Part shown: positions 11,956 to 22,086 of the stretch, one piece after another
Layout of the letters: every line of letters starts with the position of its first letter
Position numbering within the stretch: position 1 is the first letter of the stretch
Assembly: GCA_028673005.1 (NCBI GenBank)
Contig: CM054118.1
Location: forward strand, 88,140,858-88,204,857
Source: Tanypteryx hageni
Lineage: Eukaryota > Arthropoda > Insecta > Odonata > Petaluridae
Reading direction: 5' to 3'
Length of the DNA: 64,000 bases
Position numbers and translations under genes: made by a program
The notes under the pieces: generated by a model
The model's database searches: none
Seen by the model: the letters and a program-made list of their open reading frames with translations, nothing else
What the model was told of the DNA's origin: nothing

Positions 11956-12022
11956 TGCTATGACCGGGAATTGAACCCGGGTCTTCCACTTGCCGGATTT
12001 TCTACCACTGAACTACCGTAGC
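11956..12022 (-). pseudogene. tRNA-like sequence with shortened anticodon arm
   Basis: On the minus strand it has a near-complete acceptor stem (GCTACGG against TCATAGC, one mismatch and one wobble), a D arm containing GTTCAGTGGTAGAA (as in glycine tRNAs) and a perfect T arm (CCGGG-TTCAATT-CCCGG). Between D and T arms there are about 4 bases fewer than in a normal tRNA and the anticodon stem pairs poorly. It is best read as a tRNA pseudogene or SINE head, not a working tRNA. Its 3' flank recurs at 12228-12268. Confidence 0.65.
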
Positions 12023-12083
12023 AGATAATTTTTCCCGTTTCTGAATGCGGGTGTTTTTCTTAGTTGGGTCCGAGCTAGCCAAG

Positions 12084-12340
12084 TTAGTATCAATCAGCCC
12101 CAACGGACGTCCTCCAAGAGATACGTCGAAGAAAATCCTTCCCTCTCAAATGGTGAGATTGCCAAGCTAGAAATTGATGGAATGAAATATAATAATATCC
12201 TAAGCAAACTGGCATTAATTGTAAAGTTGGGAATCATTTTGAAACGAGAAAAAATTTTGGTATGACCGTTGGGGCTGGTTGATACTAATGCCTGTCTGCT
12301 TAGGATCTAAGGATCATTTCATTCCATCAATTTGTGAACT
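12084..12340. repeat. Interleaved inverted repeat around the tRNA-like unit
   Basis: TAGTATCAATCAGCCCCAAC (from 12084) reappears inverted at 12267-12288, and ATTGATGGAATGAAAT (12171-12186) reappears inverted at 12315-12330. The inverted similarity extends through TCCTAAGCA and GGCATTA, about 65 bp. The arms are interleaved (A, B, A', B'), so two units in opposite orientation have been joined. The motif GGGAATMATTTTGAAAC occurs as a direct repeat at about 11930 and 12230. Confidence 0.7.
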
Positions 12341-13744
12341 GTTAAGTCTGCGAGGTGTTAGCAACGTAATCAGCTATTTATCTTCATCCACGATTCCAAG
12401 CCACATTGTCTGAAGAGCAATGCATTAAAGCAAAACTTCATTTTAAAGATTCGGACAACTCTAAAGAATATAAGCAGAAATTTTATTAAAGAGACTAAAA
12501 TCGTTCCGCAAAACAATGAAGCACATTCATCCACCGACGGTGATGAATTTGATCAATTTATAATTAAAATTTCTGTAAGAAATTCAGTTTCAGATGCGAC
12601 TGCAAATAACGAAGAAATCAAGGAAGGTTTTGTCATACTTCAAAACAAATGTTTGAGACTTACACATATTTTATTTCCTTTTTTGCTACAATATTATTTT
12701 GATGTTTTTTTTATATAAATGAATTAAAATTACTATAGACAATTATTTTGTGGTTTTATTTAACACTTTTATATTTAATAATTAAGATTGGGCTATTGGT
12801 CAAAACAAACAAATTTTAAATTACATTATATCGTATAACGGTTTTACAAAATAACGTTATATAACGTAACAATTAAATTGCGTAGCGTTATTTTTATGTT
12901 ATGTAACGAAAACTGATCCTTTGTAACGTTACAGAATAACGTAACGATTTGAAACGTTATTCCTCCCCTGCCTCAAACCACACAAACAGGGGGCCGGGCG
13001 ACCTCCAGCAGCAGGCGAGTGGCAGCCAGCGTCCTAACCGCTACACCACCCTTCGTCCCTTCCTTTTGGACGCAATCTCTCCCATCCACGGCTTTTCTCT
13101 TCGTATTCTCATTCTCATTCCATTAATTTGGATACACCTAATGCTCCTTTCCTCTTCCTATCGCTTTGCCTCATTCCTAGCATTTTCCTTTCTATGGCAT
13201 CCTTCAGCAGATCTTTCAAAATTTGACCCACCAATTTCTTCTGCCTTTCCCTTATTACTCTATGTATCTATCTTCCCCTACTATATATAAGATTTTTTCA
13301 GACCAACTAATCATCTCCAGTTTATGCCGTGCCCACATTTCAAACCCCTCCAACCTGTTCACATTCTCTTTTCCCATTGTCCATGTCTCGCACCCATATA
13401 AATGCTATACTCTGTATCTTAATATCTTTATTCAAACTGCCGGTCAACAACTCTTGTCGTCACATAAACTCCTCCTTTGCTCTTGCTATACTGATCTCTT
13501 TCGTACTTTTACCATCCTGTAACAGAATACTTCCTAAATAAGTAAAATATCCCCCTTGGTCCAGTCCCCTCTCTTTGCGACTCATTACTTACGTTCTTTT
13601 CCAATTCATTTTCATTCCGATTGCCATTTCATTTACCGAGCCAACTAGCATCTGGAAGACCTTTTCCGAATTACTTGGAAATGCTTTATCGTCTGCAAAT
13701 CTGATCTGACCCTATTATCTACAACTTATACCCGTTTCTAAATA

Positions 13745-15029
13745 CAGTGGAAACTCGTGCGTTTTTCACGGGACGCTGCAAAAATAACGTATACGTGAGA
13801 AAAACGTTCAAGAGAAGTTTTTCTCGTAATTGTCATTGGACTATAGCAGGGAGCCCCAAACCACGGCCCTCGGGCCATATTCGGCCCGTGCAATGATTTC
13901 ACCTGGCTCACCTTACCGTATCGATTTCTTTAAGACAGGCATATTTGTCCTATATTTTTCCGGCGAATGTCACCAGATTCATTTATGAACGATATTTCTC
14001 CACTACATGGATGCAATCTACTTTCAATATAAGCGCAGGACACATTAAACAATCTAAAAACTCTAAAAACTATCTATTTGAAATTTTGTCATGGCCAGAT
14101 CAGGCCGAATGTTGCCCGCAGAGTGGTCCTTAAATGTGACTCTTTCAGTGGGGAGTTTGGTGACCCCTGAACTGCAGTAACACTCCTTGCTAAATGTCAT
14201 TAATATGTGCCTACTTACGCAAACACTACATGTTATTCAGACAGTACGATGGTGAGATACTCGATTGACTCACAAATTACGGTGCATATGACGCGTGCAC
14301 AGGTGAGCACGGACGCATTTAGGTTAGATCGCGCGCCAAAGTAGATCGCAATGCTTCCATGATGGTCAAAGTACTCGAAGACCTGCGCAACGTTTGCCCC
14401 GAGTTCGATTCTGATCACCTGAGCAAAAAGGGAAGAGGTGTGGTGGTAAATAAACATAGTTATGTATATTTTCTATTAACGAGTCAACCTTTATTTTTGT
14501 GGCTTTTCAGTATTTTTTACTTTTAATCTGAAGTACCTCATGAGGACAATTTTACAGTAGTAAAAATCAAATCCAATACAAAGAATTAACACACTTTAGA
14601 TAGGCAAAAAAGTTATATTTAAAAGTAACCATACGCATCCAAAACAACGCTCGGATAAATTTTAAAAGAGAATAACACAGAAAAGCTCAAAGAAATCGGT
14701 TTCTTAATCTTCGTGGGTACACTTCTATGCGGACCGGAAGCAGAACAATACATTTTAGGCGTGATAGGAGACTAGTTTTCCATTTACGCTCAGAACATCA
14801 AAACGTCGCCTAATGACAACAATTCTTGGAAAATCAGCTATTGGTCACGTATAATTGAGAGGAAATGGCCGCCGGGCAACGTAAATTGTAACGTAAAAGT
14901 GAGAAAAACGTGCAAACGAATATCGCACAAAAGAATAATTTTCATAGGGAGAGGTCTTCGGTGCCGCGTGAATATTACGTATAAGTGAGAAAACGTATAT
15001 GTGAGAAAGGTATAAAGGAGTTTCCACTG
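13745..15029. mobile_element. Pogo/Tigger-type element inserted in a LINE
   Basis: Ends are CAGTGGAAACTC at 13745 and GAGTTTCCACTG finishing at 15029, exact inverted copies flanked by TA on both sides. Subterminal repeats of the form ACGTATAAGTGAGAAAA occur near both ends (13785-13810, 14890-15010). No transposase was recognised, so it is non-autonomous. It contains a hAT MITE at 13847-14169. Confidence 0.85.
13847..14169. mobile_element. Short hAT MITE nested in the pogo element
   Basis: Begins CAGGGAGCCCCAAACCACGG and ends GTTTGGTGACCCCTG, a typical hAT TIR of the CCCCAAAC type. Flanking octamers are GACTATAG and AACTGCAG; all three differences are transitions, consistent with an aged 8-bp TSD. 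No coding capacity. Confidence 0.75.
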
Positions 15030-15170
15030 TATTAAACATTTTTAGTGATTGTGGGAAGCCCCGTCTCAATAGCGCTGCCCAATCTGATTCTCCCTCTGCT
15101 ACCCTTACCTGCGCAGTCTGGTTCAGGTACAGATTTCTGATTATACGTCTATCTCTCATACATTCCTATT

Positions 15171-15999
15171 TTCCGAAGAATTAAAATTGATACAGCAAGC
15201 AGGAAGATAACCATCGCAAATACCCCTATTTTATAAAAACGAGAATGAAATAATATTCAGTGTAAAAATCAAAGTGTTTACTACGGTTTCGCTGCTCAAA
15301 AGTTATGACAATAAAACAGAACGTAATATAACGCCCTCCATAATACAGATAAGCCGTTGGCGTGGCGTAATAGTACGTTCTCCACAGTTTAGGGATATTC
15401 CTCGATATTGGGCCCTCGTTTGGTCCTAAGGCCCCGCGCCACGCCGGGATCGCGGAGGTGTCCGTATCGTACGTTATAAGATGTCCTTAACTTTGTTCAT
15501 GGGCCCGCCGCTCCGGCATAGTAGTTAGACTTAATCTGAAATGAGAGGTGGGAACGATTCAAATTTGCCATAAATCAAGTGAAATTCATTAATTTGCGAA
15601 AAGGAAACTAGAAAAAAGCGTCTCTTATTAATTATTTCACTCGTTTTTTCACTCCTTAAAACTCCAGTGCTCGCGTGGGATACTATTGTGTCCCACTCAA
15701 TTACTCAGTTTAATAAACCATAGATGGAGCTGTTATGATATTTATCCTCTGGAATATCTTTCTTCTGATGTATACCAAGTTTTCAATGTGAACTGGGATA
15801 ATATTATTTTGTTTTTTACTCTCATGTGTAATAACTATTTATTCCGGTCGTATTCATTATCGCTCCAAATGGTCCATCTCTTCGTTGGAATCATTAAAAA
15901 CAATTATTTATTCAGCCACTTCTATTGCAATTGATTCCAGTGAATTGCCTACTTGAACTTGTCAGTCAGTCAGTCCCGGCACATTTCAATCTTTAAGGA
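15171..15999. other. No gene recognised; GC-rich patch
   Basis: Mostly AT-rich. A GC-rich island at about 15355-15540 contains GGGCCC twice; I could not match it to rRNA or any repeat. Confidence 0.4.
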
Positions 16000-16160
16000 A
16001 CCCTTCTCAAGGGTAAATATGTTAAATACTCGCCAATTCCCATAGTATTTGGAGCTGCTAATGAGTGGAACAGCATCGTGGATATTTTGCAAGACTCACT
16101 TCCTGTCCTAAAGAAAAAGATTCTTCGATCATATAACAGTTGGCTTCGACTTGAGTGAGA
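16000..16160 (+). pseudogene. LINE 3' coding end (CR1/jockey-like), fragment
   Basis: A short open stretch reads FGAANEWNSIVDILQDSLP followed by a lysine-rich VLKKKILRSYNSWL and a stop at about 16157. This resembles the extreme C terminus of CR1/jockey-type LINE ORF2 proteins (REWNSLP...SL..FK..L). Only the last 45 or so residues are present. Assignment is moderate. Confidence 0.4.
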
Positions 16161-16379
16161 TTTTGGTGGCCCACGACGCATCCAGTTTTGAAATTTTTTT
16201 TATTCTTGCAATCATTTTAGTTATTTTGTTTTACATTATTGCTCATGCAATTGGGAAAAACTATGTGCTTAATAAATTGCTATTATTATTATTACTAAAC
16301 TTGCCGAAAGAAGTACAATCCTTGCCTCTTCTATGGCAACCAAGTAACTCATGACGAAGAGTACATAATATAAATAATT

Positions 16380-16910
16380 TGTGTGAAACAAAACTCCTAT
16401 TTATAAACAAGAAGGAAACGTATACTCCGTAAATGCAATACACAGAGATTTCAAAGGCATTCTTTATGGGAAATGCGTATAAAGCGGTATCGAAAAATTC
16501 GGCGGTTCTTGAATTTTTATCTCCGAATCAAGAAGTCGTAATTATGTGGTCTCGCAGACTTTTTTCTGACAAATGTTGCCTTCCGTCCGAATAAATTTTT
16601 AATCTGTACCTCGCAGATCATTCAAGAGCTAGGGAGAGAAAAATATGAAATTTTCATTGTTGTTTGCCGATGGAATCGTCGTATCAATCGATGTAAACAA
16701 AACATTTGATGTTATGCTTGGGATTTTCTCGAATTTTTACCTCCGAATCTATAAGTTGTAATTGTGTGGCACCGCGGACTTTTTTCTGGTAAATATTATT
16801 TCCTCTATCCAAATTAATTTTTTTAATAGTTATCTTACAGATCGTACAATAGCTAGGGAAAGAAAAATATGGCATTTAATTGTTGCTTGGCGGATGATAT
16901 TTAACGAAAT
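16380..16910 (+). repeat. Dispersed repeat R2, copy A, with internal tandem duplication
   Basis: Shares long stretches with the inverse complement of 26340-26640, for example ACACAGAGATTTCAAAGGC and ATCGATGTAAACAAAAC. Within this copy a block of about 200 bp is repeated: 16505-16680 and 16715-16895 share CTCCGAATC, GCAGACTTTTTTCTG-like and GAGAGAAAAATATG-like phrases. No coding frame and no recognised ends. Confidence 0.7.
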
Positions 16911-17865
16911 ACGAGCATAAGTTCATTTAAGAGCATACATATAGTGGAAGTACTAATTGAAGGATGTAGCTCAAAATCACAGTTCGGTGCTCAATTTTAA
17001 TAAGGATTGGTAATATTTAATTCATCTTAATACCGTCCAGCGGTTCAGGAGACGAAAGTCACGACAGATGGACGAGACGTGTCGTTCCGCTACTACCGCT
17101 TCGCTGGTAAAGAACGCATAATAATTATTTGTCGCATAGAAATAAAGAGTTCTACTATAAATATAATCAACGGCGTCGGACGCGCACAGAAAAAGTGAAT
17201 GCGCAGTGGCAAAGATCACTTCTCATCCAAAGGCGCCCATGCCAATTGTCTCTCAGACAACAACATTCTATGGCTTCCTTGTTAGATTGTGCTACAAAGA
17301 GCGTGGATAAGAGCTGACTAGGCGGTCATACAAATGAGAAATCAAAAGACAGCCGGTATTTCCGGCCACACATCATCTCATGGCCGTGGACAGAAAGAAA
17401 TGTGTTGCAGTATATCGAAAAACAAACACTCAAGCAAAAAGCCTCTCAAACTCAGGCTTCGATAGAAGGGAACTCGAGGAAAGGTACTGATAGGGACTGG
17501 GGTGAGGGCTAAGTGAAAAGTCGAGAAAACGAAAGCCGCCAGATGTTTTAGACCGTGCGCGACCTCTTAAGGGTTCAATAATTATGCAATTGGTTCAATC
17601 ACCATAAAATATTTTTTTGCAAAAAACATTATTCCTTCGGACCCAAACGATTTTTAAATAAGCAAAAAATGTAATAACAGTGATTAAAAACATTAAAATT
17701 TGGACATAACAGTATCCCACGCGAGGAGTCATTTGAAAAACGGAAGCGCGAGTACTGGAGTGTTGCACATAATATACACCTAATCGATTAATCGCTCTTA
17801 ATAGCTGGACTATTGCTCTTTCGCCGCCTCCACCATCTTCCCCACCCCGCCACTTCTTCTTTCAG
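16911..17865. other. No gene recognised upstream of candidate exon
   Basis: Mixed-composition sequence with short unsupported frames. The last 60 bases are pyrimidine-rich and lead into the acceptor of the candidate exon at 17866. Confidence 0.4.
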
Positions 17866-18024
17866 CAGGCCCCAGGGCCCCTTCCCCGTCTGGCGGCGAC
17901 CACGAGGGGCGGCCCCCCTCTTCCTGCCCTCATCAGGGACACGGTGGATGAATTCGTGTTCGGAGGAGGGAGAGATGGAGCGCAGTCGACGGGAGAGAGA
18001 CCTGGGATGGATTCCATGAGCTAA
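17866..18024 (+). CDS. Candidate terminal host exon, function unknown
   Basis: A strong polypyrimidine tract and acceptor (CTTCTTCTTTCAG) precede an open frame of 52 codons ending in TAA at 18022-18024. A second AG three bases later gives an alternative start. The protein is GC-encoded and Gly/Pro-rich, with PALIRDTVDEFVFGGGRDG near the middle and MDSMS at the end. The frame is phase 0, compatible with the donor of the exon at 10854-10973, so both may belong to one gene with a 6.9-kb intron; this is inference. No family is recognised. Confidence 0.35.
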   Translation, partial: QAPGPLPRLAATTRGGPPLPALIRDTVDEFVFGGGRDGAQSTGERPGMDSMS

Positions 18025-18785
18025 GATGAGCTTCCACGGGGAACAGACGCTCTAATAAGACTGGAAAGGGCTGCGACAAGAGAGATAGCGGCCGATGAGT
18101 TTTGTGAAAGGGATTTCGAAAGACGGTCGGGAAAGTGGGTGAGAAGTACAAAGAAGAGTGAGTTGAAAGGGAAGGTGGAGTAAGGAGATGAGAAGGAGAT
18201 GGAGGAGGGGGAGGAATAGAGGGAGGATGGGGAAGGGGGAGTGGGGAGGGGGGAGGATGGGGAAGGAGTGAAGGGGGGAGAGAAGGAGGGAGAGAAGGGA
18301 GTGGGGGGAAAGGGACGAAGGTGATTGGGGGGTATGGCGGGAAGATGAGAGAATCTCAGAAGAACATTTGATGAAGTGAGATATCATCCGACGGCGATGA
18401 AAACATTATTTCGCACAAAATAATTAGATTAATTCGATAACTGAAATTAGATATAAATTGAAACTAAAAATAAAGTTTTGGACTTGAAATTAAAAATTTT
18501 GTAGATACGAGACACAAAGATATTAAAAACTTATTGCCATAAAAACAAAATTTAATTTATAAAACTTTTATTCAGTATTCTACAAGACTGATGCAAATGC
18601 AATTTTTATTACTCCCATTATATTGAGGCTAGAACGCGATAACTTCCTTCCCCGTGAGGTGGTGCTTCGTTTGTTAATACAACGAAGGCGTCATTTAGAC
18701 CCTTCAAACACAATTGGACACCGCACGCATCTTTCCGCCGCTCGGGAAATTCTCTCATGAAATCGTAATTTCTTCTAACGCACCG
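18025..18785. repeat. Purine-rich low-complexity tract and AT-rich flank
   Basis: Bases 18120-18345 are almost all purine on the plus strand (GGAGG/GAAGG runs), an imperfect homopurine tract. The remainder is AT-rich with nothing recognised. Confidence 0.7.
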
Positions 18786-19075
18786 GCGTGGAACCTAAGG
18801 CCCGCGGGCCACATGCGGCCCCAGTGAGCGTTTAACGCGGCCCGCAAACCTATGGTGAACAAGACACCCGTAAAATTTACAACACAAAAATCCATATTTT
18901 TTAATGCATGTTATAATGATAAAATATATACATAATAATATCGAAACTTTAACCATAAAAACCGCATTCAGAATTGATTTTCGCTTGTATGGTGTCACAG
19001 AATCTCCAGGTGACATCCGATTTAATCTCTAAACCGGCCCGCGGAAGCATTGGCTACGGCCAATGCGGACCGTCG
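18786..19075. mobile_element. Probable hAT remnant
   Basis: The left part (GTGGAACCTAAGGCCCGCGG, from 18788) resembles hAT ends of the type that continue with GGCCCGCGGGCC. The right part has a matching CCGGCCCGCGG phrase near 19036. Exact termini and TSD are not preserved. A run of about 18 C follows at 19086-19103. Confidence 0.4.
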
Positions 19076-19257
19076 TCTAGAAAAAGCCCCCCCCCCCCCC
19101 CCATATTCTCATGTGTCCGTATTCGACTATGAAGATCGCATAACACCAAACTCGAGGGTATTCGGCCGTTCAACATTCTGTTGAAAGTGGATCAGTATTC
19201 TGTCATCTGTGTGTTCGTGTGGAACACTTTTTTGTGTTAATTGCATTTGGATGTGCA

Positions 19258-19393
19258 ATGGATGAAAGAAGGTCAGTTTATTTAGTAAAGAGTCACAGAT
19301 TCCCCTACGATAAGTGCGACAAAACATATAGCAACATTAATGCGAAAGAAAACGCCTGGAAAGAAATAAGCAGAAATATTGAAAACAGCTCAG
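19258..19393 (+). CDS. MADF-like domain exon
   Basis: An ATG at 19258 opens 45 codons ending at a strong donor (CAG then GTAAGA). The protein contains VYLVKSHRFPYDKCDKTYSN and KENAWKEI, matching the first half of the MADF (Myb/SANT-like) DNA-binding domain: L...V...P.LYD....Y.N...K..AW..I. MADF proteins occur as transcription factors and as the accessory protein of PIF/Harbinger transposons. A Harbinger-like N terminus lies 2 kb downstream on the same strand, so this may be a transposon gene. The rest of the domain would be in a later exon that I did not find. Pseudogene status cannot be excluded. Confidence 0.55.
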
Positions 19394-19609
19394 GTAAGAA
19401 ATAATATATTTCCATATATTTATACGTAGCTTTTTACATGTATAAAGATATATTTATCTTACTGTTAATTTATCTTTATAATTAAAGCTTATAATTTATA
19501 CTTCTATGGTTAATTTCATTACATATAAAACTAGAAATTCAATTTAAAAATATTTTCAAAAATAATTTTTTTATTAGAACAATATCTTGTTGTTGCAGAC
19601 ACTTTCTTA

Positions 19610-19690
19610 TATTAGTGTAGAACAATCAAACTCGTCCATTTCTAGTCCTTGCAATGATTTTGCCCTGCTTAGGGCCACATGAACTTGGGT
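19610..19690 (-). pseudogene. PIF1/Helitron-like helicase tail, fragment
   Basis: On the minus strand 19622-19687 reads QVHVALSRAKSLQGLEM followed by DEFDC. This matches the C-terminal motif of PIF1-family and Helitron helicases (Q.YVALSR..SL.GL.V..FD). Flanking sequence in this frame is interrupted by stops and no other helicase motif was confirmed, so it is a short relic. Confidence 0.5.
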
Positions 19691-20792
19691 TTTTTTTCCA
19701 GTTCCTGTTCGTTTTCTGTATGTAAACATTGTCTTTGTTTTTCACGCAATTGACTCAAACGTGAATATGTGCTTTTCTACGGTTTCATTCAATCTTCTTC
19801 TTCTCTATCGCTGCATTTCGGGAGCGATCTTTATTAGTTTCGTTTTTCATAATTTTTCAACGACTTGTATTAAATAGGCCATCTTAATTTGAAATTTCGA
19901 AGGCACACTCCGACGACCAATGATTTCTCCCGAAACATTCTTTGGCAGCGTAATAATCGCATACACCCTGGAAATGTCAGTCTTATATCTTCTACCGTTT
20001 ACTTGCCATTACAATTTAATCCATTTCACAGATGAACTGACAGACCGAAAATATAAGCGCGTTTATAAAATAAAACGTGCTACAAATAAGAAGGGAACAT
20101 TTTACGAGGTAATAGAATCAATAATCAGTTTAATAACATTGTAAATAGAGGAATTTAGCACGTCGATTTCGCCAGAATTTGTGATACATAGTCTGGCCTG
20201 AATTTATATCGGGCGGATTAGGTGGATTAGCTTGTCTAAAAACTCATTTGGATCATCATCGTTTTCGTTGACAAGAATTAAAAAAACACGGGAAATTTTT
20301 TCTAAGTCCATAGTGTATTACGTCATTCTCGTTTGATTTACTTGAAATCGTCCACTCCTTTGATTTAAATGCACTGAACAAAATATATGCTATTTGATTA
20401 GTCCCACAAATTTAAAATTTATAAATGATGTTGGTTTCCAACTTGCAGATTCTATTCAGTATAGATTTGAAAAAAGATTTTAAACGATACTTTACAAATA
20501 TCTCTCAACAATGGAAAATTATGTTAGAACTTTATAAAGAGAAATGAGACGGATCAAAGCATCTTTGAGCAAATAATTGACTATAATCAATCTACAAGGA
20601 AAAATTCTTTTAATTCTTTAAATTTCTCATCATATGAAAAGGCACTTGTCACAATTACATAGAAAGGTACATCTCTACATTAACTTGTAGCCAAACATTA
20701 CCAAAACAAAACTAATTTATTAACTGTGCTACCGATTCATCAACTGTTTTGCGAATTTCCGAAATAAAGCACAAGATGTCGGAAGTATGTAT
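19691..20792. other. AT-rich stretch, no gene recognised
   Basis: Contains an unsupported 74-codon frame (19920-20144) whose end abuts a GTAATA donor-like site, but no motif is visible. It may include more of the helicase relic. Confidence 0.4.
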
Positions 20793-21086
20793 CAGTGTTT
20801 CTCAAAATGTGGGCCGTGGATCGGATACGGTCCGCGAGTCCTTTCTCACAGGTCCGCGAAGTAGATTAATTCTTATATATATTTTGCCAAAGCCTCTGCG
20901 TTCTGGGCAGGGTTTGTCCGCAGGCGAGCGGTATTAGGTTCAATAAGGAGCGAGGTCGCTACAGGCATTATATTATAAGCTAAAAAGTTATAGTAATTAA
21001 GGAAATATATGTTATTAAGGTCAAGTATTAGGGACTGGTCCACGGAAGCTTTTAAAGCCGCGATTTAAAAAGGCTGAGAAACACTG
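20793..21086. mobile_element. Short hAT MITE with TSD
   Basis: Starts CAGTGTTTCTCA and ends TGAGAAACACTG, a 12-bp exact TIR of hAT type. The flanking octamers GTATGTAT and GTATATAT differ at one position. 294 bp, non-coding. Confidence 0.85.
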
Positions 21087-21120
21087 GTATATATGATGTT
21101 GAGATCAGAGGGAATGAGAA

Positions 21121-21285
21121 AAATGTATGTAGCTGTCATAAGGTAACGAAATCAAAACGTTATTGGCCATTATAACGTTATATGGAATTATAAAATATTG
21201 TTACGTTATCATGCCAAAAAGTGAGAATTTAGCGTTATTATAACGTTATCGGGTATCGGTGTGTTATGGTTCCGGTCCCTGGTCT
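21121..21285. mobile_element. Solo end of the hAT family seen at 11583
   Basis: Carries the same TAACGTTAT-rich subterminal array and ends with ATAACGTTATCGGGTATCG then GTTCCGGTCCCTG, mirroring the left end of 11583-12970. The opposite end was not found, so this is a truncated copy. Confidence 0.65.
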
Positions 21286-21363
21286 GTTTACACGTTCCCG
21301 TTTTCGTCCCTGAAAACATACGCCTGGCTTACTATACTGCCTGCAGTACCGTACGTAGTAAGA

Positions 21364-21520
21364 TGGATTCAGAAAGAAAAGATGCCCTTATGGCAGCTGC
21401 TGCAGGAACGGTTTTATTAGCTGTGTCAAACAGTAAAAAGAAAAGAAAAGTCTGCTCTTGCTGAGTGAAATCTTGGAAGTGAAGAAGAGATGAGCGAAGT
21501 CTATTAACATTATCATATAT
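21364..21520 (+). pseudogene. Possible PIF/Harbinger transposase N terminus
   Basis: ATG at 21364 begins a short frame, MDSERKDALMAAAAGT then LLAVSNSKKKRKV, followed by a stop and then VKSWK. An acidic/alanine-rich start, a short hydrophobic stretch and KKRKV leading to a W-containing segment is the usual opening of Harbinger-type transposases. No DDE domain follows. Recognition rests on general layout, so confidence is low. Confidence 0.35.
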
Positions 21521-22086
21521 ATATATGTATGTATATATATTCTTTCTTTTTTCTAAATTTTTCTTGGTTCCTCTCGTATAACATTAGGAATTAGTTTCAC
21601 GCTCACACTAAGTACTCAGTTTACGCCATTTCGTTTTGAACTGTCGAATCGACTCTGGTTGAACCGTCAAAACAGTTTTCACTTTCCACCGGTGTCGCAC
21701 GCTCCAAGTCGTTCGACCCAGGTTGTCTCGTGAAAACTGGACTTATGTAATCCTTAAGGGATGAAATACAATATAATACGGGATTAACAAATAGCCTCTA
21801 ATATCACGAATAGAAGAATCGAAATATTCGATCACATGGAGCACCAAGATAGAAGATGAGCATGCACCGAAAGTTGACGCCAGGATTCTTCGAACAATGC
21901 TAGTAAAATAACGGGTAATTCACCAATTATTACAAAAGGCATACAAATGTGTTCGCAACGAATTCAGTAAGTCATTAAAGGAACTGGAATGTAAAACAAC
22001 CGAACTTCCAAGAAAATAATCTTCCTCCAAAGAAAGGTAAATAAGCAGCTAAACGGCGAGCCAAAATCATGGAGATTGCTTTATAC
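21521..22086. other. No gene recognised
   Basis: AT-rich, with a short (TA)n run at about 21515-21540. Confidence 0.5.

Larger units (their letters stand above)
11583..12970. mobile_element. hAT element with perfect 8-bp TSD
   Basis: Begins CAGGGCTGG and ends CCTCCCCTG, a short hAT-style TIR, flanked on both sides by CCTCAAAC (11575-11582 and 12971-12978). Both ends carry many copies of TAACGTTA/ACGTAACG-type motifs, likely transposase-binding subterminal repeats. The interior lacks a recognisable transposase; 12400-12680 contains short coding-like pieces without a diagnostic motif. It is probably non-autonomous. A tRNA-like unit (11934-12340) lies inside. The fragment at 21121-21285 shares its end. 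Confidence 0.85.
11480..13058 (-). repeat. tRNA-derived SINE (family A), copy 1, split by hAT insertion
   Basis: Minus-strand SINE. The head (GGTGGTGTAGCGGTTAGGACG, read from about 13052 downward, a box-A-like motif) is at 12971-13058 and the body at 11480-11582. A hAT element sits between the halves. Body phrases match the copies at 26889-27181 and 44165-44533 (for example CTTCCGAAGGAC and GAATTTGCGCGG). The box-B part is missing from this copy. The TSD of the hAT, CCTCAAAC, is SINE sequence present once in copy 3. Confidence 0.85.
13062..15170 (-). pseudogene. LINE reverse transcriptase remnant, second subfamily, interrupted
   Basis: Minus-strand RT of an RTE-like LINE diverged from copy 1. 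The 5' part (15032-15170) reads DRRIIRNLYLNQTAQVRVAE then RRGFPQ. The 3' part (13062-13742) contains IRFADDKAF (motif C, about 13700), a YLGSILLQDGKSTKEI region, LLTGSLNKDIKI and a degraded tail with RERQKKLVGQILK. A pogo element occupies 13745-15029 between them. Stops and frameshifts are frequent, and some RT residues between the RRGFPQ and FADD motifs are missing. Old, inactive copy. Confidence 0.75.

Noticed and set aside
11956..12022. Functional tRNA gene on the minus strand
   Set aside because: Acceptor, D and T arms look good, but the anticodon arm is short and mispaired and the unit lies in a repeated transposon context; kept as a tRNA-like pseudogene.
15355..15540. Ribosomal RNA fragment
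   Set aside because: GC-rich and non-coding, but no segment matched rRNA core sequences I know; left unassigned.
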